DNA of 64,000 nucleotides from DAINRZ01 sp964634885 (GCA_964634885.1 CAZWLN010000021.1:7480-71479), one strand, 5' to 3'. Numbered from the stretch's first letter, positions 1 through 9,655 are shown. Translations and numbers: made by a program. Notes: generated by a model from the letters alone, not told the origin.

Positions 1-1354
1 TTACGTTCTCGGCAATAGTAGTCCAATTTACCCCATTATCGGTACTATATTCCAATGTAACCGGTTCCTCCGGCAGTACTCCTTCCCAGCTAATTACAGT
101 ATCGCTTCCGGCAGGGAACACTTCTCCGCCGTTCGGACTAATCAGTTTTATTGTTGTTTTGGAACTCTTTTTCCCGGGGAATCCTCCACAACAGTAGAGT
201 TTTTGCCGACACAGGTCGTTGTCGAAATCGAACCGGCAATAAGTATATTCGCTGTCAACGGGAGAAAAACAGATACTGATGTTCCTGCTCTCTCCGGCTT
301 TCAACAGGAAATGATCGGGCGGTTCCATCCGGAATGCCGGATTGGTAGCTGTTACACCGGTAACATTGAAATCTGCGCAATGAGCTGTTACCTTAACAGT
401 AACGCAGGTATCCTTAACCGCTTTAAGGAATTTGACAGAAGGGGGATTGAATTCCAGCCACGCAACTTTATTGTCAGGATATTTATAGCTCAGATTACAG
501 TAAGTTCCGTTTTTCAGTAAGCTTACCTTAACATCATTGACCCCTTTAATACAGCCGGTTACGCTCTCCCATTCAATAGTACAGCCGTCATCGCTCTGTG
601 CCATAGTTAATATTTTATTATACACTTCCCTTGCCTGTTCCTCGGTTGTAATGCTTTCAAACCACTGTCCTCCGGTCTGAATTGCAATCGCTTTAAGGCA
701 GCCCGGGCATTTGTATCCCAAAGTAACCGAGTAGATAATGACGCTGTTCTGTTTTGCCTGGCTGATTATCTCCTGTGTTTTAGGCTCGAAGTTAGGTTCC
801 CCGTCAGATAGTATTATTACAACCCTCTTGTATTTACCTGTTTTTGCAACGAGTATGCCACCAGCCATCGGGTTAATAAACGCAGCATTGTAATCTGTTC
901 CACTATTTGCACTAATAAATAAAATGTCTTTATTCAGCTTATTCCTGTCTGTAGTGAAATCGCGAATCAAATAATTCTTCACATCGAATGCCGTTATTGC
1001 ACATTCGGACCTCCCCAGCGGGAGAGCATTAACCCAGGCCTTAGCCCCTTCTTTTGCCATCAGAATGTTACTTCCAGTCATCGATTGGCTGGCGTCCATC
1101 ACCAACACCGACGACAGAGCCAGGGGGGGCTGCACGGGCGGGCAGCTTACACTCAGTACTTTTCTCGGCACTCCGTTTTCCGTGATTTCAAAGTCGGAAG
1201 GGATCAGGTTCGTTATCTGTTTTCCTGTTGAGTCGAAAGCAAAGAATTTGGCTTTCATGACAGGAAAGGCGGTAGTGTCCACGTCAAAGACAACAAGTCT
1301 TTGTGAAAGCAAAGTGTTACAAAAGACTAACAATAACAGAACAATATGTTTCAT
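1..1354 (-). CDS. VWA-domain secreted protein, 3' end outside window
   Basis: This open frame runs from an ATG at 1354 off the left edge without a stop, so only the first 451 residues are visible. It starts with a hydrophobic signal peptide (MKHIVLLLLVFCNTLLSQ) followed by a von Willebrand A domain with a MIDAS-like DASQS motif. A linker region and the start of a 'PNGGE' beta-sandwich domain follow. It is a close paralogue of the gene at 1405-3435, similar residue by residue over the visible part, so the missing end may also hold a FISUMP domain. In-frame ATGs at 1375 and 1399 exist, but the 1354 start puts the signal peptide at the N-terminus. The two genes lie head to tail about 50 bp apart. 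A cell-surface or secreted role is inferred; the ligand is unknown. Confidence 0.85.
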   Translation of the reverse strand, partial: MKHIVLLLLVFCNTLLSQRLVVFDVDTTAFPVMKAKFFAFDSTGKQITNLIPSDFEITENGVPRKVLSVSCPPVQPPLALSSVLVMDASQSMTGSNILMAKEGAKAWVNALPLGRSECAITAFDVKNYLIRDFTTDRNKLNKDILFISANSGTDYNAAFINPMAGGILVAKTGKYKRVVIILSDGEPNFEPKTQEIISQAKQNSVIIYSVTLGYKCPGCLKAIAIQTGGQWFESITTEEQAREVYNKILTMAQSDDGCTIEWESVTGCIKGVNDVKVSLLKNGTYCNLSYKYPDNKVAWLEFNPPSVKFLKAVKDTCVTVKVTAHCADFNVTGVTATNPAFRMEPPDHFLLKAGESRNISICFSPVDSEYTYCRFDFDNDLCRQKLYCCGGFPGKKSSKTTIKLISPNGGEVFPAGSDTVISWEGVLPEEPVTLEYSTDNGVNWTTIAENV

Positions 1355-1404
1355 CCTGAATATTTCCAATTTCATTAATATTTCCTTATCAATCCTCATA
1401 TTAA

Positions 1405-3435
1405 TTAATCCCGAACACAGCGAACAGACAAACCAAATGGAATTTCAATTAGTAAATTAGTTATAGCAAGATACGCGCCACTGTAAGAAAGAGCACTATA
1501 CGATAAGCCTGAGTTCAAATCTTTCCACCAATAGCTCAAATAACCAAGAGAATAAAATGAGAATCTGGAACAATAACCACCAGGAAGGGCGGAAAAACCA
1601 CTCTTGTTCGTTGCCCTGTAATTTGGATTGTACCATAGCCCGTCGCCTCCTTCAATTGTTCCGGTGCTTTTCATCTTTCCACCGGCGACATCCTCCCCTC
1701 CGAGACAAGCCGCAAGAGAGTCCCATTCCACTTTTGTTGAAATATGCCAACCCTCTGGCGCCAGTCCCCTCGGATCGGTTACTGCCCACCGGTTATACAA
1801 TTTACCATATATCGCTCCGTTTTTCGGGTCATTATCATAATAGCACCAGGCACCTTCTTTCTTGTTGTAGGCATCATCCCATTCCATCTCGGAAGTGACA
1901 TGGCGTATAGTGTCTCCGTTGCGGTAACAATCCTCATTAAGATTTGTCCCCATCCATACCTGGTCACATATTGTTATTTCAGGGTAATATTGAACTGCAT
2001 AATTCGACTTTGCCGTTACCCTTGCCAGGCAATTGTTGCTTGGTGTATTCGGTACATGCCACTTGTAACTTAAACCAAAGGCTCTGTAGGCAATTTCAAT
2101 CCAGTTATTTCCATTGTCAGTACTGTATTCGATTTTCACCGGTTCATCGGGCAGAATCCCTTCCCAGGTTATCACTGTATCGCTACCTGCCAGGAAAACC
2201 TCACCTCCATTCGGCTGGATCAGTTTAATGGTTTTCTTTGACGGCTTGTTTCCGGGAAATCCACCGCTGCAATTGAGTTTTCCAATGCACAAGTCGTTTT
2301 CGAAATCGAACCGGCAGTATGTATAGCCACTATCGGCAGGTGTACAGCATATCGTAATAACCCGGCTTTCACCGGCTTTCAAAGAGAAGTTCAAAGGTGG
2401 TTCAATTCTGTAAGCTGGATTGGAAGCTGTAATGTTCGTGACATTGAAATCGGCATTGCGTGCTGTTACCTTAACCGTAATACAAGTGTCCTTAACAGCT
2501 TTAAGGAATTTTACCCAATTCGGGTCGAATTCCAACTTAGCCACCCTATCATTCGGAGACTGATAGCTCAAATCATCGGCAGCACCGTTCGAAAGTAAAT
2601 TTACATTCACATCTACAAGTCTGGACTGGCAAGTAATTCCGGCTTCCCATTCTATTGTACAGGGATTATTGTTCTGTTCCATTAATAATATTTTCAAATA
2701 CACTTCTCTTGCCTGGTCCTCGGTGGTAATGCTTTCAAACCACTCCCCACCGGTCTGTTTAGTAATATCTTTCAGGCATTGAGGGCATTTATTCAATAAT
2801 GTTACTGCGTAAACAATTATGTCGTCCTGTTTGGCCTGGCTGATTATCTCCTGTGTCTTCGGCTCGAAGTTAGGCTGCCCGTCGGAAAGCAGTATTACTA
2901 CCTTTTTATGTTTCCCTGTTTTAGCTACGAGTATTCCACCTGCAACAGGGTCGATAAATGCTTTATTGTAGTCGGTGCCTCCGTTTGCATTAATAAAGAT
3001 TATATCGTTACTCAGCTTATTCCTGTCGGTAGTAAAGTCGCGAACATAGTAATTTTTTTCATCGAATGCTGTTACTGCACATTCTGACTGTCCGAGGGGG
3101 AGTGCATTAACCCATGCCATAGCCCCCGCCTTCGCCATCAGCAGGCTTTTTCCGCCCATCGACCCTGAGGCGTCCATCACCAGAACTGCCGACAAGGCCA
3201 AGTGCGGCTGCGGACTTGGGCAGCTCACACTCAGTACTTTTCTCTGATTGGCGTTTTCAGTGATTTTAAAGTCGGAAGGGCTAAGGTTGGTAATCTGTGT
3301 CCCGGTACTGTCGAAAGCATAGAATTTTGCTTTCACAACAGGGAAGGCAGTAGTGTCCGCGTCAAAGACAAATAGAGACTGGGACTGTATATTATAACAG
3401 ACGAACAGTATCAATATCAGCGCTGATCTTTTCAT
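1405..3435 (-). CDS. VWA / FISUMP domain secreted protein
   Basis: The 676-residue protein has a signal peptide (residues 1-20) and a VWA domain at about 80-250 with a complete MIDAS start DASGS at 88-92, so metal-dependent ligand binding is plausible. A middle region of about 150 residues resembles cysteine-containing beta-sandwich linkers of surface proteins. A 'PNGGEVF' beta-sandwich domain lies near 405-490. The C-terminal 180 residues end in SVRCVRD, the typical end of the Fibrobacter succinogenes major paralogous (FISUMP) domain. No T9SS signal follows, so FISUMP is the terminal module. It is the upstream member of a tandem pair with the partial gene at 1-1354. Function beyond surface binding cannot be read from the sequence. 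Confidence 0.9.
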   Translation of the reverse strand: MKRSALILILFVCYNIQSQSLFVFDADTTAFPVVKAKFYAFDSTGTQITNLSPSDFKITENANQRKVLSVSCPSPQPHLALSAVLVMDASGSMGGKSLLMAKAGAMAWVNALPLGQSECAVTAFDEKNYYVRDFTTDRNKLSNDIIFINANGGTDYNKAFIDPVAGGILVAKTGKHKKVVILLSDGQPNFEPKTQEIISQAKQDDIIVYAVTLLNKCPQCLKDITKQTGGEWFESITTEDQAREVYLKILLMEQNNNPCTIEWEAGITCQSRLVDVNVNLLSNGAADDLSYQSPNDRVAKLEFDPNWVKFLKAVKDTCITVKVTARNADFNVTNITASNPAYRIEPPLNFSLKAGESRVITICCTPADSGYTYCRFDFENDLCIGKLNCSGGFPGNKPSKKTIKLIQPNGGEVFLAGSDTVITWEGILPDEPVKIEYSTDNGNNWIEIAYRAFGLSYKWHVPNTPSNNCLARVTAKSNYAVQYYPEITICDQVWMGTNLNEDCYRNGDTIRHVTSEMEWDDAYNKKEGAWCYYDNDPKNGAIYGKLYNRWAVTDPRGLAPEGWHISTKVEWDSLAACLGGEDVAGGKMKSTGTIEGGDGLWYNPNYRATNKSGFSALPGGYCSRFSFYSLGYLSYWWKDLNSGLSYSALSYSGAYLAITNLLIEIPFGLSVRCVRD

Positions 3436-3555
3436 TGCGTATCGAAAAAATGTTTTTAATAATGTATTATATTACAAAATATTTATTTAATATCAAAGGA
3501 ATATTTTAAGGCGACTGGAAATTGCTCAATAATATGACGTATTCTGCCACACACC

Positions 3556-3588
3556 AAAAAAAAGCCTGAAACCATACGGCATTCAGGC
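3556..3588 (-). terminator. Rho-independent terminator after the AIM24-like gene
   Basis: On the minus strand GCCTGAA (3588-3582) pairs with TTCAGGC (3570-3564) and is followed by eight T residues (3563-3556). It lies 28 bp past the stop of the gene ending at 3616. Confidence 0.8.
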
Positions 3589-3615
3589 ACATAAAATATC
3601 GTGAATAATTATATA

Positions 3616-4287
3616 CTATTTGGTAGGAAGGAAGCGGGCCAGTATCTGTGCAAATGCGCTCAGGTTCCTTGTCTGTGCCCATATTTTGCCGGGCCCTGTG
3701 TATTCTGCAACAAGGCCTTCACCTGAAGCAAAGGTAGAGAACAGGCCTTTGGCAGCTTTCTTAAGCTTGTACTGTACAGTTTCTTCGAAGGCAACGATGT
3801 GCCCGGTATCGACGATGTATGTCTCGCCTGCCGACAGGGACTTTTCCATTATCGAACCGTAGGTGTTCAGAAAGAGTTTGCCGTTACCTGTAATTTTCTG
3901 CAGAAATAGCCCTTCCCCTCCGATCATGGCTTTGAAGGAGCCCTGTGTCGAAATCGTCAAATCGGGGCTGCCTGCCAGGTATGCTCCACCTTGTGCAAAA
4001 ACAGTCTGTCCCTTCATTTCAATTTCTACGACATCTCCCAGGGTTCCGGGAGCAAGTACAAGCTCTCCACTGCCTTCATTGGCAGTAAAAAGAGATGCAA
4101 AAAACGACTCGCCGCCGATGGCCGCTTTCATTGTTCCGAAAAGGCCTTTGCCTGAGGTCTTGGCTTCAAGGCTGATTGTCGGCGACATCGAGACCATGGC
4201 GCCGGCTTCTGCCCTGATCTGTTCGCCCTGATTCATCTGGATACGCAGAATTGTAAAGACCGGACCGTGCTCAATTGAAAAATTCAT
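3616..4287 (-). CDS. TIGR00266/AIM24 family protein
   Basis: A 223-residue protein rich in short beta strands and glycine, without signal peptide or membrane segment. The pattern 'RAEAGAMVSMSPTI' near residue 25, 'GGEGLFLQKITGNGKLFLN' near 125 and 'VDTGHIVAFEETVQY' near 160 is characteristic of the TIGR00266/AIM24 family (single-stranded beta-helix fold). The bacterial role of the family is not established; yeast Aim24 is mitochondrial. The length matches the family (about 220-230). It appears monocistronic: preceded by a 300-bp AT-rich gap and followed by its own terminator. The reverse-complemented start region carries a GGAG-like ribosome binding site just upstream of the ATG at 4287. Confidence 0.88.
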   Translation of the reverse strand: MNFSIEHGPVFTILRIQMNQGEQIRAEAGAMVSMSPTISLEAKTSGKGLFGTMKAAIGGESFFASLFTANEGSGELVLAPGTLGDVVEIEMKGQTVFAQGGAYLAGSPDLTISTQGSFKAMIGGEGLFLQKITGNGKLFLNTYGSIMEKSLSAGETYIVDTGHIVAFEETVQYKLKKAAKGLFSTFASGEGLVAEYTGPGKIWAQTRNLSAFAQILARFLPTK

Positions 4288-4593
4288 AGTTTCTCCTTAC
4301 AAAATAATAGAACACATCATAATTTCAATTAATACCAAAATTCCAATATTTTGTTATCTTTCAAATAAACAAATATATTAAATTATTATTCATAGCAATT
4401 TAATTTTTTAATCAATTTTATTTTTCTACATTCCACTGTTTTCGGTATTTATGCAGCAATCTTAACTCCTTTTCTGTTAATTATCATTAAAAATATGGCT
4501 TACATCCGTATTTTTGACATACCCTCTTGATATTTATTCATTTTTATATTAATTTCCCGGTAAATATGAATTCAGTAATAATTGGATAGTATT
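4288..4593. other. AT-rich divergent intergenic region
   Basis: About 300 bp between the minus-strand AIM24-like gene and the plus-strand barrel gene. It must hold both promoters, but I see no convincing consensus element, repeat or RNA structure. Confidence 0.5.
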
Positions 4594-5202
4594 ATGAAAT
4601 TCTTCTTCAAATTAGTTATTGCAGCTCTATTGATGATTTCTTTTCCTTACCGGTCATATTCCGGTTCAACAGACTCAGGCCAATCTGAACACAACGCCGA
4701 ATCATGGTACCTGCTGCTTGGCGTCGGCTATCCCGTCAATGCCTATCCCGACAATGTCCGCACAAATATCGATAATTTCACGAAGCTTAACGACGAAAGC
4801 CATTTCACTTTGTCACTCGACGTTGGAGTTTACTGGCCCTTAGAAAACAATCTCCTTCTGGGAATAACCCTTAACGGTTACGGGGACAGTTACGACACAA
4901 AGGATGAATACATCATGATAAGCAATTACATGGTGGGAGGAAGCGCCGTATGGTACTTCGGCGGGTACATCGGCAAAGGCTTCTTCCTCAGGGGCGATCT
5001 GGGCATTGCACAGGTTGACGTTTCCGACAAGAATAGTATTTACAATGAAAACAACATCGGTTTTTCTGTCAAAGCAGATGCAGGCTATTCCGTTCCTCTT
5101 TCTCGGGAGACAAGAGTGGAGTTTGACCTCGGTTTTCGCTACGGTTCAGTCAACAGTGAAAGCTACACGGCTCTCAGTTTCGGATTCAATGTACTTTTAT
5201 AA
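4594..5202 (+). CDS. Outer-membrane beta-barrel protein
   Basis: A 202-residue protein starting at the ATG at 4594; an in-frame TTG at 4582 would add four residues before the signal peptide and is less likely. A signal peptide (MKFFFKLVIAALLMISFPYRSYS) is followed by alternating amphipathic strands such as 'YLLLGVGYPV', 'FTLSLDVGVYWPL' and 'LLLGITLNGYGDSY'. The last strand, 'YTALSFGFNVLL', ends in hydrophobic residues as expected for insertion by the BAM machinery. This fits a small eight-stranded OmpA/OmpW-like barrel. No cargo or enzyme motif is visible. It stands alone, convergent with the dehydrogenase gene at 5298-6062. Confidence 0.75.
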   Translation: MKFFFKLVIAALLMISFPYRSYSGSTDSGQSEHNAESWYLLLGVGYPVNAYPDNVRTNIDNFTKLNDESHFTLSLDVGVYWPLENNLLLGITLNGYGDSYDTKDEYIMISNYMVGGSAVWYFGGYIGKGFFLRGDLGIAQVDVSDKNSIYNENNIGFSVKADAGYSVPLSRETRVEFDLGFRYGSVNSESYTALSFGFNVLL

Positions 5203-5297
5203 TTTCACTGTAATTCTTTTTATTGCCTGTAATATTTGTCAAACAGAGTTAAGCATTGAATCGGTACGGCTGCTCTGTATGGAAAATACTATCTCCT

Positions 5298-6062
5298 TTA
5301 CTTCCTGTTAAGAATCAGGGCCGAAGCCTGGTCAGTCGGCGTAATGAGCATATTCTGCACCATGACATGGCTGGGCCTCGTGGCAATGAACAGCGCCGCT
5401 TCGGCAATATCCCTGCCGGTAAGGGGAGTATAGCCTTTGTAAACAGCAGCAGCTTTATCCCTGTCTCCGTGGAAACGGACATCAGAGAATTCGGTCTCTA
5501 CCAGTCCCGGCTCTAAGTTTGCAACACGAACACCGGTACCGTTGAGGTCCATGGCCATTCCTTTGCTTATGGCTTTTACAGCGTGCTTCGTGGCGCAATA
5601 GACGGAACCACCGGGATAGACCTCATTGCCGGCGATGGAACCGATGTTAATGATGATGCCCTTGCCGCGTGCTGCCATTGAAGGGATTACCATCTTCGAG
5701 ACATAAAGCAGGCCTTTGATGTTCGTGTCGATCATTTCGTTCCAGTCTTCGACGACGGCGTCCTGTATCTTGTCCATACCCCTGGCCAGTCCCGCATTGT
5801 TTATCAGCACGTCCACATTCTTCCAGTCCTCGGGAAGGGAGTTGTACGCATTTTCTACCATTGCATAGTCGCGCACATCGCACTGGAGATTGACATAATC
5901 AAAACTGCAGCGTGCCTTCAGTTCGGCAGCCAGTTCGTCGAGAGCCTGGCGGCGACGGGCAAGCAGTACAAGCCTGCATGACTGTTCCGCAAAAACTTCG
6001 GCGCAGGCCCGGCCGATGCCTGAGCTTGCACCGGTGATCATCACCACTTTGTCTTTAAGCAT
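5298..6062 (-). CDS. SDR family NAD(P)-dependent oxidoreductase
   Basis: A 254-residue classical short-chain dehydrogenase. The Rossmann glycine motif TGASSGIG is at residues 10-17, the NNAG motif near 90, and the catalytic Ser plus YxxxK are in 'NIGSIAGNEVYPGG...YCATK' near 140-160. It most resembles the YdfG group (3-hydroxy acid / malonic semialdehyde reductases), but the substrate cannot be fixed from sequence. The start at 6062 is supported by AGGAGG five to six bases upstream. The stop of the neighbouring TraB-like gene reading toward it is only nine bases away, so the two may be co-transcribed. Confidence 0.9.
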   Translation of the reverse strand: MLKDKVVMITGASSGIGRACAEVFAEQSCRLVLLARRRQALDELAAELKARCSFDYVNLQCDVRDYAMVENAYNSLPEDWKNVDVLINNAGLARGMDKIQDAVVEDWNEMIDTNIKGLLYVSKMVIPSMAARGKGIIINIGSIAGNEVYPGGSVYCATKHAVKAISKGMAMDLNGTGVRVANLEPGLVETEFSDVRFHGDRDKAAAVYKGYTPLTGRDIAEAALFIATRPSHVMVQNMLITPTDQASALILNRK

Positions 6063-6070
6063 AATTCCTC

Positions 6071-7009
6071 CTACAATTGCTTTATCTGGTATTTGCCGGT
6101 TTTCTGAAGGCGGTTCAGGATGCCCTTTTCGCCGATCAGGTGGGCAGCGCCAACAACGACGAAATATTTCCTGCCGGAGGCAAGATAGCCTTCGATTTTT
6201 TCAGTCATTTTTACATTTCGGTCATCTATGAGAATCTTATTTATCTGCCTGTATTTCTTATTATTGCCCATGGGTTCCATCACCAGTTTGCCGACGCCGG
6301 CAGTGTCGCCCACAGTCCAGAACATGAACAGAGAGTCCATCTGCCTGGAGAGGTTCTTAATGTCGTCGAGGGAGTAATCGAGGAATGTCTCCAGATACTT
6401 ATTAAGGCCGTCAGTGAAAAGGCCGATCTGGAATTCCAACGACTCCAACTCGTGAATTTCTTTCTTTTCGGACTTTGTTTTGCCGTTGAAGTACACGTCG
6501 ATGCCGTGGTCGGTGTTGAACCCGGCAGCCTTCAGTTCCAGCCCGAGCATATTAAGGACAGCGAAACCCGGCTTCAGCCGGTCGTAAGTTTCCTCAGTAA
6601 TGCCGTTTTTCTCGAAGGACGAAGCAATTTTAATGTACAATTCCTTTGGAAGGTGATCCTTGAGGGTAGAACCGTCTGTGAGCATGGCTTTTTGTGCAAT
6701 GAATGCCAGGTCCACTTTGTTAAGGTCAACTTCGGTTACCAGTTCGGTGGCTTCCTTAAAAGCGTTCTCAATCCTGGGGTCGAGTGGGAATATGTCCCCT
6801 TTCGAAACATGGATGGAGCCAAGAAGCCAGACTTTGGAACTGCCGTTTGTCACTTCCCACATGAATACATTCTTGTCGGGACGGTAGTAATTGCGGCCTT
6901 TTTGAGCGACAGCAGAACTGTCTTTCACTTCCCGGGGTTTTTCCTTGTTTTCGGAATTGCAGCCAAGAACGAGGCAGGCTGCAAGAAACAGCAATAGCCT
7001 GTATTTCAT
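6071..7009 (-). CDS. TraB/GumN family lipoprotein
   Basis: A 312-residue protein with a lipoprotein signal peptide; the lipobox LVLGC places the lipidated cysteine at residue 17. The TraB/GumN signature is clear: 'VWLLGSIHVSKGD' near 60 with its conserved GSIH, conserved acidic 'VTEVDL' near 95, and the C-terminal 'VVVGAAHLIGEKGI' near 285. Members of this superfamily (Tiki/TraB) are proposed metalloproteases; activity has been shown for eukaryotic Tiki, and for the bacterial group it is inferred. It is a paralogue of the adjacent gene at 7029-7916, 19 bp upstream. Confidence 0.88.
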   Translation of the reverse strand: MKYRLLLFLAACLVLGCNSENKEKPREVKDSSAVAQKGRNYYRPDKNVFMWEVTNGSSKVWLLGSIHVSKGDIFPLDPRIENAFKEATELVTEVDLNKVDLAFIAQKAMLTDGSTLKDHLPKELYIKIASSFEKNGITEETYDRLKPGFAVLNMLGLELKAAGFNTDHGIDVYFNGKTKSEKKEIHELESLEFQIGLFTDGLNKYLETFLDYSLDDIKNLSRQMDSLFMFWTVGDTAGVGKLVMEPMGNNKKYRQINKILIDDRNVKMTEKIEGYLASGRKYFVVVGAAHLIGEKGILNRLQKTGKYQIKQL

Positions 7010-7028
7010 TGATATACCCGAATATTAT

Positions 7029-7916
7029 TTATAATTGTTTTACTGTGTACTTACCTGTTTTAAGCAGAAGGTTGACGATGCCTTTTTCACCTACCAGGTG
7101 TGCGGCGCCCACAATTACAAAATATATCTTTTTTGTGCCGAGGAAGCCTTCAATTTTATCTGTCATCTTGTAATTCCTGTCGTCGAGAATTTTCGTCATA
7201 TATTCATCATTTTCCTGATTCTCTCCCGCCTGGCTGTTAACAAGCCGATCCAGCCTGTCGGAATCGCCGTCGAGCCAGGAATACATGAGGCTGTCAACCA
7301 TTGTAATGGAGCTTTCAAAATCGTCCAGGGCGTAATAGAGGTATGATTCGCTGGTGTCATTGGCCTCGTCTGTAAGCAGGTCCAACTGCTCTTCGATTGT
7401 CTCCAGTTCAATTATCTCTTTTTTCTGCTTCTCCGCTTTTTTGATAAAATGGACATCGACCCCCAGTTCCGCTTTGTAGCCGGCCTTTGAATAGGCCAGC
7501 AAAGACAATGTCTGTATCAGCGCCGAAGGCTTAAAACTGTGGAAAAGAACAATGGAAACACCCAATTTTTTAAACGTATCTTCAAACTTCTTGTAAAGGC
7601 TATCTGAAAGTTCTGTTTTCAGTGTTTTCCCGTCTTTGTAATACAATTCCTCCATTACTTCTTTCTGGTTTACAGTGTTTATATTCAACTCGACAACCAA
7701 TGCCCGGGATTTTTGGAAAGCTTTTTCAATCACAGGTTTCAGTGGATACATCGTATCTTTTCCCATATGTATCGAACCCAGCAGGTAAACGGTTGCCGTA
7801 GGGGATTTGGCTTCCCAGAAAATACTCTTACCGTGGGTAAATGTCCCCGGTAGTACCAGCAGAACAACAAGCAGTGCACAGTATATCCGTAATTGTTTCA
7901 TTCTCATCCTGTTCAT
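7029..7916 (-). CDS. TraB/GumN family protein
   Basis: A 295-residue paralogue of the preceding TraB-like lipoprotein with the same conserved points: 'VYLLGSIHMGKDTMYPL' near 44, 'LVVELNINTVN' near 75 and 'IVGAAHLVGEKGI' near 270. The N-terminus carries a hydrophobic signal sequence but no lipobox cysteine, so export to the periplasm as a soluble protein is likely, in contrast to its partner. Three ATGs (7916, 7907, 7901) could start it, with no strong ribosome binding site to decide. The pair probably arose by tandem duplication followed by a change in localisation. Confidence 0.86.
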   Translation of the reverse strand: MNRMRMKQLRIYCALLVVLLVLPGTFTHGKSIFWEAKSPTATVYLLGSIHMGKDTMYPLKPVIEKAFQKSRALVVELNINTVNQKEVMEELYYKDGKTLKTELSDSLYKKFEDTFKKLGVSIVLFHSFKPSALIQTLSLLAYSKAGYKAELGVDVHFIKKAEKQKKEIIELETIEEQLDLLTDEANDTSESYLYYALDDFESSITMVDSLMYSWLDGDSDRLDRLVNSQAGENQENDEYMTKILDDRNYKMTDKIEGFLGTKKIYFVIVGAAHLVGEKGIVNLLLKTGKYTVKQL

Positions 7917-8044
7917 TTTACATAAAAACCATACTTCTCAAATATAAAGAAAATATTGAATCGACTAACGAAAATTATTCAATCTGCGCAAAGCATTAAT
8001 AGCATTTGTTCCTCCCTGTGAAACAGGAAGTAATAAGAAAACAA

Positions 8045-9655
8045 CTACATCATGCTGAAGTCGATGAACGGCTCTTTTACGTCAACCATGGCGTTGACCA
8101 TCAGCTCTACAAGCCCGCCGTAATAGAGGCCGGACTTTTCCTTTGCGCCGTAATAATCGAAGAGGTCGCGTATCTGCCCTTTGCAGTTGGAGCAGGGAGC
8201 ACAGACGTATTTCGGAAGATCCGGGCCCTGGTCCTCATCTGCGAATGCGTTCAATATCTGGCTGAATTTCTTACGGCCGCCAACCTGCAAACGCCAGTCC
8301 TGGAAGTTGAAAGCAGACATAATGGCAAAGCCGCTGCCGCCACCGCAACAGTAGTTTCTTACTCCATGGGGGGTCATCTCGCGGAATCGCGGCGCCAGGT
8401 AGCGCAGTACCCTCCTCTGGGGTTCGACAACTCCCATCGAACGGACAAGATTGCAGGGATCGTGAAGGGTGACCGGGAACCAGTTCTTTTCGGGGTCGAA
8501 TTTGATCCTGCCGCTGAAGGCAATCTCTTCCATCAGCGTCATGGCTGTTTCGCGGGGGACAGCATTGTTGAAAATCCTGTCGGCAATGACACCAAGAGCT
8601 TTGCTTTCATGGCCGCATTCACCCATTACGATTTTCTTCACTTTCAGCTTTTTCGCAATTTCAAGGTGCTTATTTGCAACTCTGGCAAGCTGGACATCGT
8701 CGTAGAACAGGCCGTAGTTGACGCCGTCGTAGCCGACGAGTTCGCTGGACATGGTCCAGGAGATGCCGGCGGCGTCGAGAAGGATGGCAAAAGCGCCGGG
8801 ATTCTCAGGCCAGGCAAGAATCTCACCTGCGTTATGTATCAGCAGCACATCGGCACCCTCGACATCCCACTTTGTTTCGACCTTGATGCCGGTCTTCTCG
8901 GTCATGTCCTCGTCGATGAATTCCATGTTGTCTTTCACGACAACCGGGTTCATGCCTGTGCTGGAACCGACGCGCAACTGCTGAACGGTGCCTTTCTCGT
9001 GAAGTTCCTTCGGGGCCAGCCCCATCTCGCTACTGAATATCTTCCTTAATTCGTGAGTAATCAGGCCGTTGTCCACGCCGATGGAACAGCTCTGGGCGCA
9101 CCTGCGGCACAGTGTGCAGCGGTACGACAGCTCGTACAGGCGGGCAATCAGCTTCCATGTTACTTCGATGTCGCCGTGCTGGAATGTCCTGAGTATTGTA
9201 TTGCCGGGCTTGGCGTATTTGAAATACAGGCGGCGGAGTATCTCACTGCGGTATGTCGGCCTGTACACTTCTTTTCTGCCGCTCATCTCGAAAACGGGAC
9301 AGTCGTCGTTGCAGCTCTGGCAGCGGGCACAGTGTTCCATAGAAAGGATGAGTGGCTGGAGGAATCCCCAGTTATTCTCTTTCGTGAACAGCTTCTTTAC
9401 GCCGGCAATGAATTTATCTATTAGCAATTGTTCTTCTTCAGGTGTTTTCGGCAGGGGTATGCCGGAAGCCAGGACGCCGTCGAGGGTGCTGTCATAGTCA
9501 CTGCGTGCCTGCTCGCTCAGCTTCTTAAAGCCGGGCTGTTCTTCCGGCTTGTCGTAGGGGGGAGGCAGTGGTACAAACTCTTCCGGGAGCAGTTCGACGA
9601 GTTGTCCGTCTTTTTTACTTATATCTTTTATTCTGATCATATTATCTTTCTTCAT
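8045..9655 (-). CDS. dsrK: DsrK-like iron-sulfur subunit (HdrD-type)
   Basis: A 536-residue cytoplasmic iron-sulfur protein. Two [4Fe-4S] ferredoxin motifs are visible: C109, C112, C115, C119 and C180, C183, C186, C190. The C-terminal half has the heterodisulfide-reductase CCG pattern: HDPC near 398-401, CCGGG at 436-440 and CAPCSNC at 485-491, which in HdrD/DsrK binds the noncubane catalytic cluster. The start at 9655 overlaps the dsrM stop as ATGA and has GGAGGT six to seven bases upstream; a longer frame from 9742 would run back into dsrM and is rejected. Membrane partner dsrM and nearby dsrC point to DsrK, which exchanges electrons with DsrC. A generic HdrD-like oxidoreductase is the alternative. 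Confidence 0.82.
   Translation of the reverse strand: MKKDNMIRIKDISKKDGQLVELLPEEFVPLPPPYDKPEEQPGFKKLSEQARSDYDSTLDGVLASGIPLPKTPEEEQLLIDKFIAGVKKLFTKENNWGFLQPLILSMEHCARCQSCNDDCPVFEMSGRKEVYRPTYRSEILRRLYFKYAKPGNTILRTFQHGDIEVTWKLIARLYELSYRCTLCRRCAQSCSIGVDNGLITHELRKIFSSEMGLAPKELHEKGTVQQLRVGSSTGMNPVVVKDNMEFIDEDMTEKTGIKVETKWDVEGADVLLIHNAGEILAWPENPGAFAILLDAAGISWTMSSELVGYDGVNYGLFYDDVQLARVANKHLEIAKKLKVKKIVMGECGHESKALGVIADRIFNNAVPRETAMTLMEEIAFSGRIKFDPEKNWFPVTLHDPCNLVRSMGVVEPQRRVLRYLAPRFREMTPHGVRNYCCGGGSGFAIMSAFNFQDWRLQVGGRKKFSQILNAFADEDQGPDLPKYVCAPCSNCKGQIRDLFDYYGAKEKSGLYYGGLVELMVNAMVDVKEPFIDFSMM

Noticed and set aside
6077..6997. 306-codon open frame antisense to the TraB/GumN lipoprotein gene
   Set aside because: Entirely covered by a recognised family on the other strand and without family features of its own.
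8006..9049. 347-codon open frame antisense to dsrK
   Set aside because: No ribosome binding site or recognisable domain; the conserved iron-sulfur motifs are all in the opposite strand.
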